NCBI GenBank assembly: GCA_029339195.1
Contig: JAPTJF010000253.1
Location: 24,393-88,392, forward strand
Source: Micractinium sp. NFX-FRZ
Taxonomy: Eukaryota > Chlorophyta > Trebouxiophyceae > Chlorellales > Chlorellaceae
DNA length: 64,000 nt
Reading direction: 5' to 3'
Below, one piece after another: positions 10,922 through 22,182 of the stretch. Each line of letters begins with the position of its first letter. Position 1 is the first letter of the stretch. The notes below the pieces were generated by a model that was not told where the DNA came from, made no database searches, and saw nothing but the letters and a program-made list of their open reading frames with translations. The translations under genes and the position numbers were made by a program.

Positions 10922-11723
10922 GGCTGCAGGAGTCGAGGTCAGTCAGGGGAGAAAGAGGGATAGAATGAGGGAGAATGAGGAGGAGTGGGGGAGCGCGGGT
11001 ATATGTACACATGAGGGGCGTGGTGTGCCCAACAAGGTTGTGCTGGCTGTTGTGCCTGCCGCCTTGGCGGGAGCGCCTTGCATGCACCTGCCGCGCACAG
11101 GTCCGAGCTCCAGTCAGCCCATCCTGCCGCGCAACGCTTAATCAAGGGAACAGGGGCTCTCTGAGGGCACAGGGAAGCCTTCATCGAATGCGCCGGCGAG
11201 GCAGCCACCCCGAAGGGTGCAAGCTAGGATGAGGGGAGCCCAGGTGGATGGCGGCGGGAGCGGCAGATTCTGCCGCATGCACGCCCATTTGTTTCTTTGC
11301 CCCATCGAGCGCAGTCCCACGAACGCCTTGCATTCAGGCAGGGCAGGGTGGCAGAGAATCCAGGCCGCACCAACTCCAGTCAACCACCCTCCCGCCTTGC
11401 ATGCTGCTAGCCTTGCATGCTGCCCATGCAGGTGTCAGGGCCGCGGCGCAGGACGCCCAACGGTGAAGCTCGGCGGGCTTGAACAGCAAGCGCTTACAAG
11501 AGTGAAAGTTCAAGAGCCATCAATGGCTGGTGTACAGGCGAGGAAAATGGCAGTGCAGCAGGCTGGCAGGGAACGGAGACATGGCGCCAAGAATTGCGGG
11601 CGCCTGCCGGCGGCCGGCGGCGGCTGGCTGGCACGCAGGCCAGTATTTACAGGATGCACACTGCAGCTGGCTGGCTAATCTACAGGGTGCCTGGTCAACA
11701 TGTGTGCATGCCAGCTGGCCCGC
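10922..11723. other. Intergenic: promoter of the secreted Ala/Gln gene and ATG4 3' flank
   Basis: An 802-base gap between two minus-strand genes. A minus-strand TGTAA motif at 11647-11651, 73 bases past the ATG4 stop, is a good polyadenylation signal candidate. Nothing else recognisable. Confidence 0.5.
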
Positions 11724-14700
11724 CTACAGCATCTCCCACCCAGAGCCACGGCTGTGCTGACGTGGCGACACCTGCGTCTGCAGCCGCGGGCTGCTGGCCA
11801 CGGCGCCCGCCGCTCCCGGGCTCTGACGCTGCACCCCCTGCTGCTGCTGCCGCTGCGGCTGCTGCTGCTGCGGCGGCGGCGGCGACTCCCGAGCTGGCGA
11901 TCCCTGCCTGCTGCCGCCACCCGCTGCTGCTGCTGCTGCTGCTGGAGAAGCTGCTTCTGCTTCTGCTGCTGCTGATGCTGATGCTGACGGTCCCTGTGCC
12001 AGACCCTCCTCCTCTGGCTCCCTCTCCACCGCCACCCCCTCCCCCTCATCATCATCCTCCTCCTCCCCATCCTCCGAGCTCATCTCATCTGGCACCCACT
12101 CTGCAGCAGGGGGTGAGAGCAGAAATAAAGGGCGGGCGGGTGGGCAGCGCAGCGCTGCAGAGTGCGGGGCGCGAGGAGCACTGCAGCGCGGCTGGAGCAC
12201 ACACCCGCAGCGCGGCCTGTGGTTGTGGCTGCGCTCGCCAGGCTGGCACCACCAGGGCAACCAGTGGCAGCGGCACTCTCCACCCATGCACGATGGATCA
12301 ATACACATCCACCCAATCCCGCCTACCAGATGCATCTAGCGAACTGTAGGCCTTGGCTGCCGCCGCCGCCGCCGCCGCTGTGGTGACGCACACCAGTGGG
12401 GCGCCGCCGGAGCGCGCCTCCAGCGCCGCCAGGCGGGCACACAGGTCGCGGTACTCCGCTGCAGTACCATAGCACCACCAAGGCAGTAGAAAGTCAGAAT
12501 TTCACAGAGAGGGTCTGGTGGGGAGGACGGGACGCTTGAGCAGTGGCACGCCATGCAGTAATGTGGTGCAGCAGTGGCGCCCGGCAGCCCGGGTGGCACC
12601 CCCATGCCATGCAGCGGAACTCTAGATGCGTCCGCTCCTGGCGCCCTGGTCACAGCCTCCAGAGCAGCTCCTGGCAGCGCTCTTCTCAAGCGTTCCCAAG
12701 CGCCTGCCCGCCAACCCACCCCGTCTGCCTACAAGCCCCTGCCTGCCCCCTCACCCAGGCTGCCGCAGTAGAACCCCAGAGCCAGCGACGGGTCGATGGA
12801 GGTGAGCGGCATGCTGCGGGGCGTGTCACAGTGGAACGTCTGCCAGTCGCCGTCGCTGCAGGCAGCCTGCAGCAGTGAAGACGGCAGGGTGGGTGATGGA
12901 AGTGAGGGGCATGCTGCAAGATGCCCCACAGTGGAACGCCTGCCAGTGGCCGTCGCTGCAGGCGGCCTGCACAAATGAGGACGGCAGCTGAGCTCCAGGA
13001 TGAGGGCGGGTGAGGGGAGCAGGGAGTGTAGCGTGTTGGGCCAGGGTGGCAGGTGGCATGCATGGGGAGCTCATCGGCCGTCACGGGCCACTCCTGCCCG
13101 CCTCCAACTCCAGAGTTGTAAAGAAGAGAGGGAGAGAGCACCCAGGCGTTCCAGGCACAACCGCCCAGCCCAGCCCACGACCCCTTCCCCCAACCCACCT
13201 CCTGCACTTGGTGGGGGTCCAAATAAATCACGCTGGTGCTAGCCACCTGACCGCCCGCCGCCGGCTCCTGTGCTGCCCCCGGCTGTCGCGCCGCTGCCGG
13301 CGCTGCCGGTTCCTCACCCCGCTGATTCTGCTGCTGCGGAGATGGCGCCGCAGCCTGCGCTGTTCGTACAGGCCCGTTGTGCTGTGGCTGCGTTGGCGGC
13401 TGCGGCTGAGCTGGCGCCACCTGGCAGCCCACAAAGTAGAGGGAGGAGGATGGGCGGCCACCCACCACGCCGATGCTCTGGGGCCACGTCAGCACCGCCT
13501 CCAGCTGGGGAGCATACACTGGGTTGAGCTGCGGGGCAGGGCGGGGAGCGGGGCAGGGCAAGGGCAGGGGGCGGTGGTGTGGAACGGGTGACAAGAGGCT
13601 TGGCTTGGGGGCATGGTGGGCCAGCTCCGGCAGGCGGGGCGCTCGGCAGACGCACAGCCGCAGAGGGTTGGGGCAGGCACTCGATCGCCCCGCACCCCAG
13701 CACAGCGCCCCTCTCACAGCCCAGCCGCACCCACCCCAGTGCCCCCAGGGCTGCCCCGCCCCACCCCACCCTCCCACCTTGCCCAGGCCGAGCACCAGCG
13801 GCACCAGCAGGATCAAGCCCCGCCGGCAGCTGCCTGTGCCGCCGCCGTCGCCATCGCCGCTGCCGCCGCCGTTGAGGTGGCTCACGCTGGCCGCCAGCGA
13901 GGCGGCCGGCAGGGGTGTCTCTAAAGCAAGCGTGCAGCTGTCCAGAGATATGAGTTCAGCACCCGCGTCCCCTGCAACCGCTGCCTGCCCCCCATCGGCC
14001 GCGCCCTGCTGTCCCCGCCCACCCTGCCCCTCTTGCCGCGCCGCCGCCTGCTGCTGCTGGTCCTGCGCCTGATCCTGCTGCTGCGCCGGTGCCCCCTCTG
14101 CCATGCCGCTGCCGCTGCCGCTGCTGCCGTGAGGGTGCTCACTGCTGCCGCAGGCAAAGGCAGGTTCAAAGCGCTCTGAGATGAGCAGCGGGGCTCCGCC
14201 GCCGTTTGCATCGGCCAGCACCGCCACTGTGAGCCCCAAATCCTGGTCATGCTGCAGAGGGGCCAGGCAGGCAGGCGGGAGGGCAGGCAGATTGTGAGGC
14301 AACAAAGCAAGGGACACGTGGTTGTTATGCCGGCGGGCCGGCGGGGAGGCGGGGAGGCATGTGGGCAGGGGAGGCAGGGAGGTACGTGAGGCCCCCGGGC
14401 AAGCTCAGAGTGGCGGTAGGGAAAGGGGGAGGGCACTCCAGGCCCCTTGGCAGCAGCCAGTACTGCCAGCACCGCCCAAAGGTCTCCGGTGAGACCGGTG
14501 GGAGTGCACCAGGCAGGGGATGGGAGTACGGCCGCCATGCAAGGGAGGCTGGGTTGCGTCGAGAGTGAAGCGTGCTGCTGGCAGCACAGAGGGTGCGAAG
14601 CCAGCCAGGCATGCTGCTGAGATCAGTGGTGCTCTGTGCACTGTGCTCTTTGACCGATGCAAGCGCCCATGCTGGGCTCGCGCCATGTTGTGCAGCACCG

Positions 14701-16248
14701 CCTGCGTCAGCGCTTTGGCTGCACCCCTGGGCCACCCGCCACCCTGTCCAGGCGCCTGCTTTGCCCCAGCCCAGACCACAGCATGCACAGCATGGCACCC
14801 ACCCGCAGGGCCGCACTGGCTGCCGCCTCCAGCGTGCGACACATCACCCAGGGCCCCAGCCAGCGCCCGGGCACCACGCCGCAGCGCCGCCCGTGGGTGC
14901 ACAGGTTGTGCAGGGAGAAGGCGTTGCGCTCTGCGCGCAGAGCAGGCAGAGCAGGGGTGGAAAGAGTGCACGCGTGCATGGCTCAGATGCATGTGCACAG
15001 GTAAGGAACGACGAGCGGTGGGGAGGGAGGAGGGGCAGGCCAAGGTACTGCGCTCTGTTGGTGCCCCAGCAAGCTCAGCTCTCCGCCCAAGGCAACAGAC
15101 ACACCAGCTTGCCCCAGCATCCCAGAGCACACCTGCAAGTGCGCATGTGCCAGCACACCAGCAGCTCCCGCCCCCACCCCCCACAGAGCGTGCGCATGAT
15201 GTGCCCCCACATCCGCCCCCCTTGCCTCCCAAAAGCTCCCCTTGCCCACTGAGGCCACGCCCACCTGCCGGGGTGTCCCAAAAGAGCTGCAGCAGGCGGC
15301 CCAGCTCCAGAGGCGGCGCCTCGCTGGCTGCTGCCGCTGCTGCCGCCGCTGCTGCGCTGCTACTGTTGGCAGCTGCCGGGAAGCTGGGCCAGCGCCAGTC
15401 CCTGCCCAGCAGGTGCCGCTGCAGCCCCTGAGCTAGGATCATCTGGCCGCTGCAGCAGCAGGGTGGGGCAAGGGCAGAGGGGTTGGGGTGGGAGATGAGC
15501 CTGAATTGTGCTCCCGCCACGCAGCAGGCACGTCACTGTGGGGAGCAGGGCGCGGGATGAAGCTGCAGCCTTCGGCCGCCTACCCCCTGGGCACTGGCCA
15601 TTCACGTCATGCTGCAGCAGGCCAGCGCGAGTTCCAGCCGACCCCACGGCCTGTGCTTCCGTCGTGTGATCACCTCAGCGGGTGCCACACAAGGCACCTG
15701 AGCCACCTTGACTGGAGCCGCCAGGTGTGCCCTACCTGCGCAGCGTGCAGCCCCAGCCGGCGTCGGAGCGCAGCGCTGCGTCGCCAGCGGGGATGGGCGT
15801 GAAGCCCGTGCGGTAGCTCATCCACAAGATTGAGTGGAAGTGGTGCAGAAGGCGGGCCAGCGCCTGAACATGGAGGGGGCGGGGCCACAGGGAGAGTGAG
15901 GAGGGAGGGACCCCGAGGAGGGGGACAGGGAGCACCCCAGCATGGCCGCTGCTCCGCCAGCCAGGGAACAGCTGCCGCCGCTGCTGATCCTCCATGCGAG
16001 CGGCGTCTCGTGTTTGACTGGCCAAAGCACAAACAGCAACGCACGCGCACCTCCTCCTGCTGCGCCTCGCTGGCGGTGGGCGGGCAGGTGTAGCAGCGCC
16101 CCAGCAGCCAGACAGGGGCCTCCACACTGAGGGCGCCTGCCGACAGCAGGTCCCGCAGCTTGTTCAAGCGCAGCGCCCGGGCGACGGCATAGTAGGCGCG
16201 AGACAGCCCCAGCGCCAGCTGGTCGGAGGCGCTCAGTTCCTCTGCCAT
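11724..16248 (-). CDS. ATG4: Autophagy cysteine protease ATG4 (peptidase family C54)
   Basis: Exons in coding order: 16248-16051, 15863-15736, 15449-15265, 14930-14803, 14251-13778, 13528-13199, 12866-12755, 12458-12327, 12100-11724; 687 residues, in frame. ATG4 trims the ATG8 precursor to expose its C-terminal glycine and later releases ATG8 from phosphatidylethanolamine. Seen: VWLLGRCY, then SILWMSYRTGF and DAGWGCTLRSGQM with catalytic Cys105; FSLHNLCTHG and GPWVMCRTLE; LILLVPLVLGLG; LNPVYAP and TWPQSIGVVGGRP; YLDPHQVQ with catalytic Asp475 and His477; MPLTSIDPSLALGFYCG. These are the C54 blocks in canonical order. Length exceeds the usual 350-480 because of Ala/Gln/Gly inserts and an acidic tail. 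The chain ends in WEML, a W-x-x-L ATG8-interacting motif preceded by low-complexity sequence. It shares a 5' region with the divergent membrane gene. Confidence 0.93.
12891..12987 (-). repeat. Tandem decayed copy of ATG4 exon 7 with acceptor
   Basis: It aligns without gaps to 12791-12887 at an offset of exactly 100 bases, with 18 mismatches in 97. The copy lies just upstream of real exon 7 in coding sense and keeps the AG acceptor. Conserved SIDPSLALGFYC is lost (it would read SITHPAVF), so it is unlikely to be a functional alternative exon. Confidence 0.9.
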
Positions 16249-16895
16249 GATGCGCTGGCGGGCAGCGCGCGTATGGGCTTGGGGGCGGCGGCGCCCGAGG
16301 TGCCCGCACGGCGCCCGGCGGCACAGGGCGCAGTTGGCGGCGGAGTGGGTGGCGAGACTGTCGGCGGCCAGCGGCGGTCGGATCGCCTGGGAGCGCGCGT
16401 TCAAGCAGCACCACAGCCCGTGGCGGCGCTGCCAGCCAGCAAGGGCCCACCTGGGGACTTCAAGGAAACGGAGCGAGGGCTGTTCTAGCTGCAGCCCCAG
16501 CTGGTTGTGAGAGCGAGCAAGCGTCTATAGAGTGATCACGGGCGCCATTTCGAAAGCCTCGGCCCTTCACCCTTGTGTCCAGCTCAACAAGAGGGTGGCG
16601 CGTCGGGCCTCCCTCATCAGAATTCCCTCAAACCACGCTCTTGCAGTGCACCGGCATCGCGAGTAGGATAGCACTCACCCCGCACCCTCCCTTTACACCG
16701 CTGGACACACTCACGCCCGCCTGAGGGACACAACTGGGCTCACAGGCGACAGAACGGACGCCGGAGCGGGTGGGCACGCCAAATACGGCGCCCCGCTGCG
16801 TTTGCCGGGCGCCTGGCCGCCCATCCATCCCCGCCGCCCCCTGCCGCCCCGGTCACAAAAACCGCCCGGTACCTCCACGCCTCTGCAGGGGCGGC
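16249..16895. promoter_or_regulatory. Shared 5' region of ATG4 (-) and membrane gene 1 (+)
   Basis: A 647-base divergent intergenic region between two start codons. I see no TATA box I would trust; CTATAG at about 16525 is the only AT-rich candidate. Bidirectional use is inferred from orientation alone. Confidence 0.45.
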
Positions 16896-19358
16896 ATGTC
16901 GGCCCTCAAACTGGATCTGTCGTTCAAAAACCCCTCACTGGAGGCTGAGTTCAGTGAGCTGCAGGCGCTGAGCAGCCAGCGGCTGGAGAAGCAGGTGCGG
17001 GCGCGGGGCTGGCGGGTGCGGGGGGATGGGTCCCGCCTATCTCGGCCCGCATAGTAGCTGCCGCACTGTGGAGCTGGGGACAGGGCATTTGAGAGCAGCT
17101 ATAGGAACATTTCCTTTACGAGTTGTACCGCAGCTGCCCAAACAGCAAGCGGGGCACTGCGCAGGGCTGGCCGTCCTGCCTGCCCCGCTGCGGGCTTGTC
17201 CCGTACTGTCGCTGCCGCCTCTGCTCAAGCGTCGACCCACGCTCTGCACCTTCCATTCAACCCGCCGCTTGCGCTGCGCCTGAACTGCCCCTGCCAACAC
17301 AGTTCCACTACGCCCGAGCGCTGACATGGCTGGTGGTGCTGCTGCGCGCGCTGGCCGTGGGCGAGCGGTGGGCCACAGGTGTGGTTGCATTCGGCACCGT
17401 CACCACCCTGCTGCCAGCGTTTCTGGAGCACCTGCCACATCGGCAGTACATGCGGTGAGGGCATGCCATCGGCAGTACATGCTGTTTCGACCCGTGAGAG
17501 TCAGGGGAGGGGTTGAAGGGAGCAGACGGCAGGCCAGCGCTATGGGCTGGCTCATCAAGCCAGCGTCGCTGCTGCAGGCCGTGGTAGGTACACACCTTGC
17601 ATTCCATGCTGCACTCCCGTGCCGCCTCCCACCGCTCCTTTCCCCTGCGCCGTGCCGACCCTCGCTCCCTACGCCCCACCAACCACCTTCTGCTCCTGCC
17701 AGTTGCCGTGCCCGCAGAGCCTTTCACGGACATGTGGATATAAATTAATAGTATCAAAGGAACCTGCATTTGTACAACCTGCCTCCCTCCGCCTCCCCTG
17801 CGCCTCCCCTGCCAGGTGGCGCCTGCCCGTGGAGGTAGCTGACAACGTGCTGCAAGTCGCGCTGGGATGCTTCACACACCAGCAGATCATCGGCAGCACC
17901 TCCCAGCTGGGAGGGCCCTCCGCCTTCCAGGCAAGCGCTGGGCGGGGCGAGGGTGGGGTGGGGCCGGGGCGCAGCCAGGGACGGCGCAGGGATGGGTCGG
18001 GGCTGCAACGCAGGAGCAGGCACTGGGCAGGAGGGCAGCGCACCAAGTCGGGAGATTCCACCTGGGCAAGCGCTGGCTGAGGCAGGGTTGCAGGAGCGGC
18101 CGCTGGGCAGGTGCACAGCGCAAGCTGACGGGGCGCTTCCCTCCCCCACCTGTGCCCGCACCGCCTGCAGATGACGGCTGTGCTGCTGACGGGCAACGGC
18201 GTCGCCTGGCTGCTCTTCTGCTCGCTGTGGGGCAGCCTGCCCTTCCGGTGAGGCCCCGCATGCTGATGCACATGCCGTGTGTGTTGGTTGCCGAGGCCCC
18301 CAGAGCCGCTGGCAAGAGCGCTGCCCTGGCAAGCACACCCCGCCTGTGCCAGCTGCGCGCCGCTGTGCGCCACCGCGGCCTCGTCATGATGATGCGTGCT
18401 GTGCCGTGGTGCCCATGCTGCTCCCCTCCTCCTCCCGGCTGACGCGCCCACTCGGCGGGGCCCCCCCGCGTGCCGCCCGCCCTACCGCCCCCCGCCGCGC
18501 AGGTTTGCGCTGCCGCAGCAGGCCGGACTCACCATCATGCTGCTCCTGTTCAACAACCAGCTGTGCCAGCAGAACGCCGCCATCCAGCTGGCCTACTCCA
18601 CCCTGGGGATCAACGCGGCCCGCCGTGCCCAGCTGCTGGTGGGCCGGCTCAACATGCTGCCGGTGTGGCAGCACCTGCAACGCACGTACGCCGCGGGGCG
18701 CAGCTGCACGGCGGCGGTGCTGGCGGCGCCGATAAAGGCGCGCGAGGCGGTGCGCACGGCCTGCATGCAGGCGGCGGATGCGACGGCGGCGGCCGGTGTG
18801 GCCAGCGCTGAGGTGGCACCCTCCCTGGAGCACGGCGCGCAGCTGTGCCTGCGCTACCAGCCCGCCAGGTGCGTGGTGGTGGGCGGGGGCAGGTGACATG
18901 GCATGGCGGCGATACAGTATGTTGGCCTGCTGGACTGCGCAGGTTGCGCTCTGCCTCCAGCGGCCTTGCCTGCGAGGTCTTTGGCAGCACGCAGGCTGTG
19001 CCACAGCACTGTTTCTGGCACCATGCCATCATGGGTGCAGGTGGAGTGGCGCACCCCGAAGGAAGGTCTGCCCTGTGCACTGCACCCCAGAATGCCCGCG
19101 TCACCCTCCCCAACCGCCTCCCTCCCGCCCCCGCCACTGTTCTGCAGCCTGCTGCTGCTGGGCTTCCTTGTGCCCACGCTCTACATCTGGGCATCGGAGG
19201 TGCGCCTGCGCCGTCACTTCCTGGCCACTCACTCGACCGACGCGCCGGCACTGCGCCGGGCGCAGCAGCACCTGCCCACACTCATGGACTTCTTCATGTT
19301 CACGGTACCGGCTCTCTCCGCCATGTATGTTTTCGTGGTGGCAGCAGCGGGCCCCTGA
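16896..19358 (+). CDS. Polytopic membrane protein, tandem paralogue 1, unknown function
   Basis: Exons: 16896-16994, 17303-17454, 17816-17930, 18171-18247, 18503-18868, 19148-19358; 339 residues. About six hydrophobic segments are visible, for example ALTWLVVLLRALAVG, VVAFGTVTTLLPAF, GNGVAWLLFCSLWG, LLLLGFLVPTLYIW and FTVPALSAMYVFVV. A soluble Ala-rich stretch lies near residues 180-245. No signal peptide precedes the 33-residue N-terminal exon. The intron after exon 3 begins GC (AG|GCAAGC). Intron 2 starts with a short repeated copy of the exon 2 edge. Exon structure and phases match the next gene. TGTAA at 19463-19467 is a likely polyadenylation signal. I do not recognise the family; the protein is probably an integral membrane protein. 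Confidence 0.8.
17464..17484 (+). repeat. Short copy of membrane gene 1 exon 2 edge
   Basis: Sixteen bases (CATCGGCAGTACATGC) at 17467-17482 repeat 17438-17453 exactly, at an offset of 29 bases. The second copy has lost the GGTGAGG donor. Confidence 0.75.
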
Positions 19359-19909
19359 GGCAGCGGCGTCCCCGCCGCACCGCCCTGCTCGGCGCGCCTC
19401 TCGCCTCACACGTGCGCCCAACAACAAACTGACCGCAGCTGCGCGGGTGGCGGCCTGGGCACTGTAAAAACGTACCTGAATGTGCCTTCTGACAGGCTTG
19501 CACGGGACAGACCCAAGGATATCGCGCTGCAGCAGGGTTCAGTGGCCCACACCAGGGTTCTGGGTCACCCGGTGCCAGGTGGCGGCTAGCAGCTCCGGGC
19601 AGCCCCTGTGCCGTCTCCCCACGCAATGCTGCGTCAACGAAGCCCGTTTCTGCGAGACAACGAGTGATTACGGTGGCCGCCCGACGGGCCGCCAGTTCGG
19701 GATACTCAACCAGCTCTGGATAGTCATTTATCTAATATCTGGCAGGCACCGCCATTCACTCAGCTCATTCAAGAACAAGGATAACACAGACAGCATGCTT
19801 TAGCTCCTCTCTCACCAGGAGCGGGCGCACGTTTGTGCCAGTCGGCCAGCCGCCTTCCCTAGGCATCGCGGGACTTCACCCGACGCCAGTGGGGCGTCGT
19901 TTGGGACGG
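19359..19909. other. Spacer between the two membrane-protein paralogues
   Basis: A 551-base gap holding the TGTAA signal of paralogue 1 and presumably the promoter of paralogue 2. No exon or known site recognised. Confidence 0.45.
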
Positions 19910-22182
19910 ATGGCACTCCGCGCCGACCTTGCATTTGCAGGAGCACCCCAGCTGGAGCATGAGTTCTTCGCTCTGGAGTCACGGCGGAACGTAGTGCTTG
20001 AAACGCAGGTGCGGTGGCCAGCGCGGGGCCGCGCACGGCTGCTTGCCGCCTTGCCGCTTGCCGCTTGCCGCCCTCCCTTCCCGCCACTCCCTGGCTGGAC
20101 CGCAGCTGCCGCCTGCTGACGGAACCTAGTGCTCACCCCGACTTCCCCCCAACTCCCCCAACAGTTCCACTATGCGCGGGCCCTGACGTGGTTTGCTGTG
20201 CTGCTGCGGGCCCTGCTGGCGCGCGAGTGGAGGGCCAGCGTCGTCATCGGCATGGGCGCCGTCACCACGCTCCTCCCCGCATTTGCCGACCGCCTGTCGC
20301 AGCGCTGCTACCTCAGGCAGGTGGCCCCCACGCGCTGCGCCTGCACCTGCGTGTGCGAGCCACGGGGGGGTGCAGGCCTCACCATTTAGAGGTCCTGGAG
20401 TGCGGGGTGTGCCCTGCTGTTTTTTAGGGATCCTTGAACGCAGGCGTGTGGCTTGCCTGCCTGCCTTCCCACCCTCCCACGGGCGTCTTCAGGGTTTGCT
20501 GGCTGAGCGGTGGCCATCCACCCGCCCCGCCTGGCACCCCGCACTGCAGGTGGCGGCTGCCAATTCAGGTGTTTGACAACCTTTTGCAAGTCGCGCTGGG
20601 CTGCTACACCCACTCCCACATCTACCCAAACCCCAGCGGAGCGCCGTCCACATTCCAGGCAAGCCCAGGCGGTGTGGGCAGCCGCACAACGTGCTGTGAC
20701 TGCATCGCCTGCGCTCTGTGGCGGCAGCAGGTAGCGTGCCCTGTTGTACCTCAATCCCATTGCTGCAATCCGCATCCACCAACCGCCCTTCACGCGCATG
20801 CCGGTCGGTGACTTGCAGATGGCAACTGTGCTGCTGACGGGCAACGGCGTCGCCTGGCTGCTCTTCTGCTCGCTGTGGGGCAGCCTGCCCTTCCGGTGAG
20901 GCCCCGCAAGCTGCAGCTCTGAGAGTTTGCGGCAGGCAGCTTTGCCGTCGCTTGGAGATGTACACACACTTGTGCGGGCCCGGCGCATGCTCTGCACTTC
21001 ACCCACCCGCGCACCAACATCGCACGCCTGCCTCGCCCGCGCCCGCAGGTATGCGCTGCCGCAGCAGGCCGCGCTGACCATCATCCTGCTCCAGTTCAGC
21101 CGCCCCTTGTGCGCCACAAACGTGCCCATCCAGTACGCGTATGCCAGCCTTGGGCGGCATGTGCTGGCACCGCGCAAGCTGCTCCCAGCCCTTGCACGCC
21201 TGCTGCGCCCGTCGGCTAGCCTGCGCAGCTGCAGCGCCGCCGTGCTCGCGGCGCCGGCCTGGGCGACAGAGGCGGTGCGGACAGCATGCACGCATGCTGC
21301 TTTGTCTGCTTCGGGCGCGGCGCCCGGCGCTGCTGCGCAGCTGCTGGGCAGCACGGCGGCAGGGCCGGCGCCTGCCAGCGTGGCGGCCGCCACCGTGGCG
21401 CGGGGCGCTGAGCTGTGCAGCGCTTACCAGCCGGCCAGGTGATCCGGGCTGCTCGGGCTGGGGCTGCTGCTGCTGCCAGCGGGGCAGGGGCCGTAATGGC
21501 GAGGCCAAGGACTGAGCAGTACGGTTGACCGGGCCAGCTAATATGACCCTGACCTGGTCTTGAGCAGCTGCTGTGGTGCGTTGCCAGCGTCTCTGGACGC
21601 TTGCCATCATGCTGACCCCCTGGCCCTTGTCTGCCCGCCCCCTGCCCCCCGCCCCCCTTTCCCGCCCGCAGCCTGCTGCTCCTCGGCTTCCTCCTCCCCA
21701 CGTTCCTCATCTGGCGCACCGAGCTGCGCCAGCGGCGGCGCTTCCTGGCCGCAAAGCTCACCGCCCCCCCGACCATCACCCCCTGCTTCCTGGATTACCT
21801 GGGCTTTGCGGTGCCCGCTGTCGCATGCATGTACAGGTGGGTGCGCTGCACATGTGCTGTGCTGTGCATGGCATGCACGCACCCAGCCGGGTGCTGTGCT
21901 GCCGCTGCACAGATGCGTGCATGCTGGTGCAGGTGGGCACCCCAGCAGTTGTCGTCCTGCCTGGCAGCACGGGTGTTGCGGGCGCTTCCTGATGCCCAGG
22001 GCAGCCTGCGCCAGTCTTGCAGCAGCAAGTGAGAGGCCACAGCTGGTGGCGACAGCACAAAGCCGGGGCAGCGCCTGCGTCCCCCCCCCCTCAATGCCCG
22101 CATCCCATAACTGTGTCTGGCCACGCCTCCTCTGACCCCCTCTCTTCCCGCCTCGTGCAGCTACTGCGTCGCGGGCGGCTGA
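19910..22182 (+). CDS. Polytopic membrane protein, tandem paralogue 2, unknown function
   Basis: Exons: 19910-20008, 20165-20316, 20550-20658, 20819-20895, 21049-21438, 21672-21836, 22161-22182; 337 residues. Exon lengths 99, 152 and 77 and all phases match paralogue 1, proving a tandem duplication. It adds a seventh exon of 22 bases that encodes the C-terminus SYCVAGG. Protein identity is roughly 60 percent in exon 2 and lower in exons 1 and 5, but exon 4 is almost identical. Two introns begin GC. The donor after exon 2 must be the GC at 20317, because using the GT just downstream (at 20321) shifts the frame to a stop. The hydrophobic segments are conserved, for example VTTLLPAF and LLLLGFLLPTFLIW. 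Function unknown. Confidence 0.8.

Noticed and set aside
12888..12987. Mutually exclusive alternative exon of ATG4
   Set aside because: The copy lacks the conserved SIDPSLALGFYC residues and has no equivalent donor, so it cannot replace exon 7.
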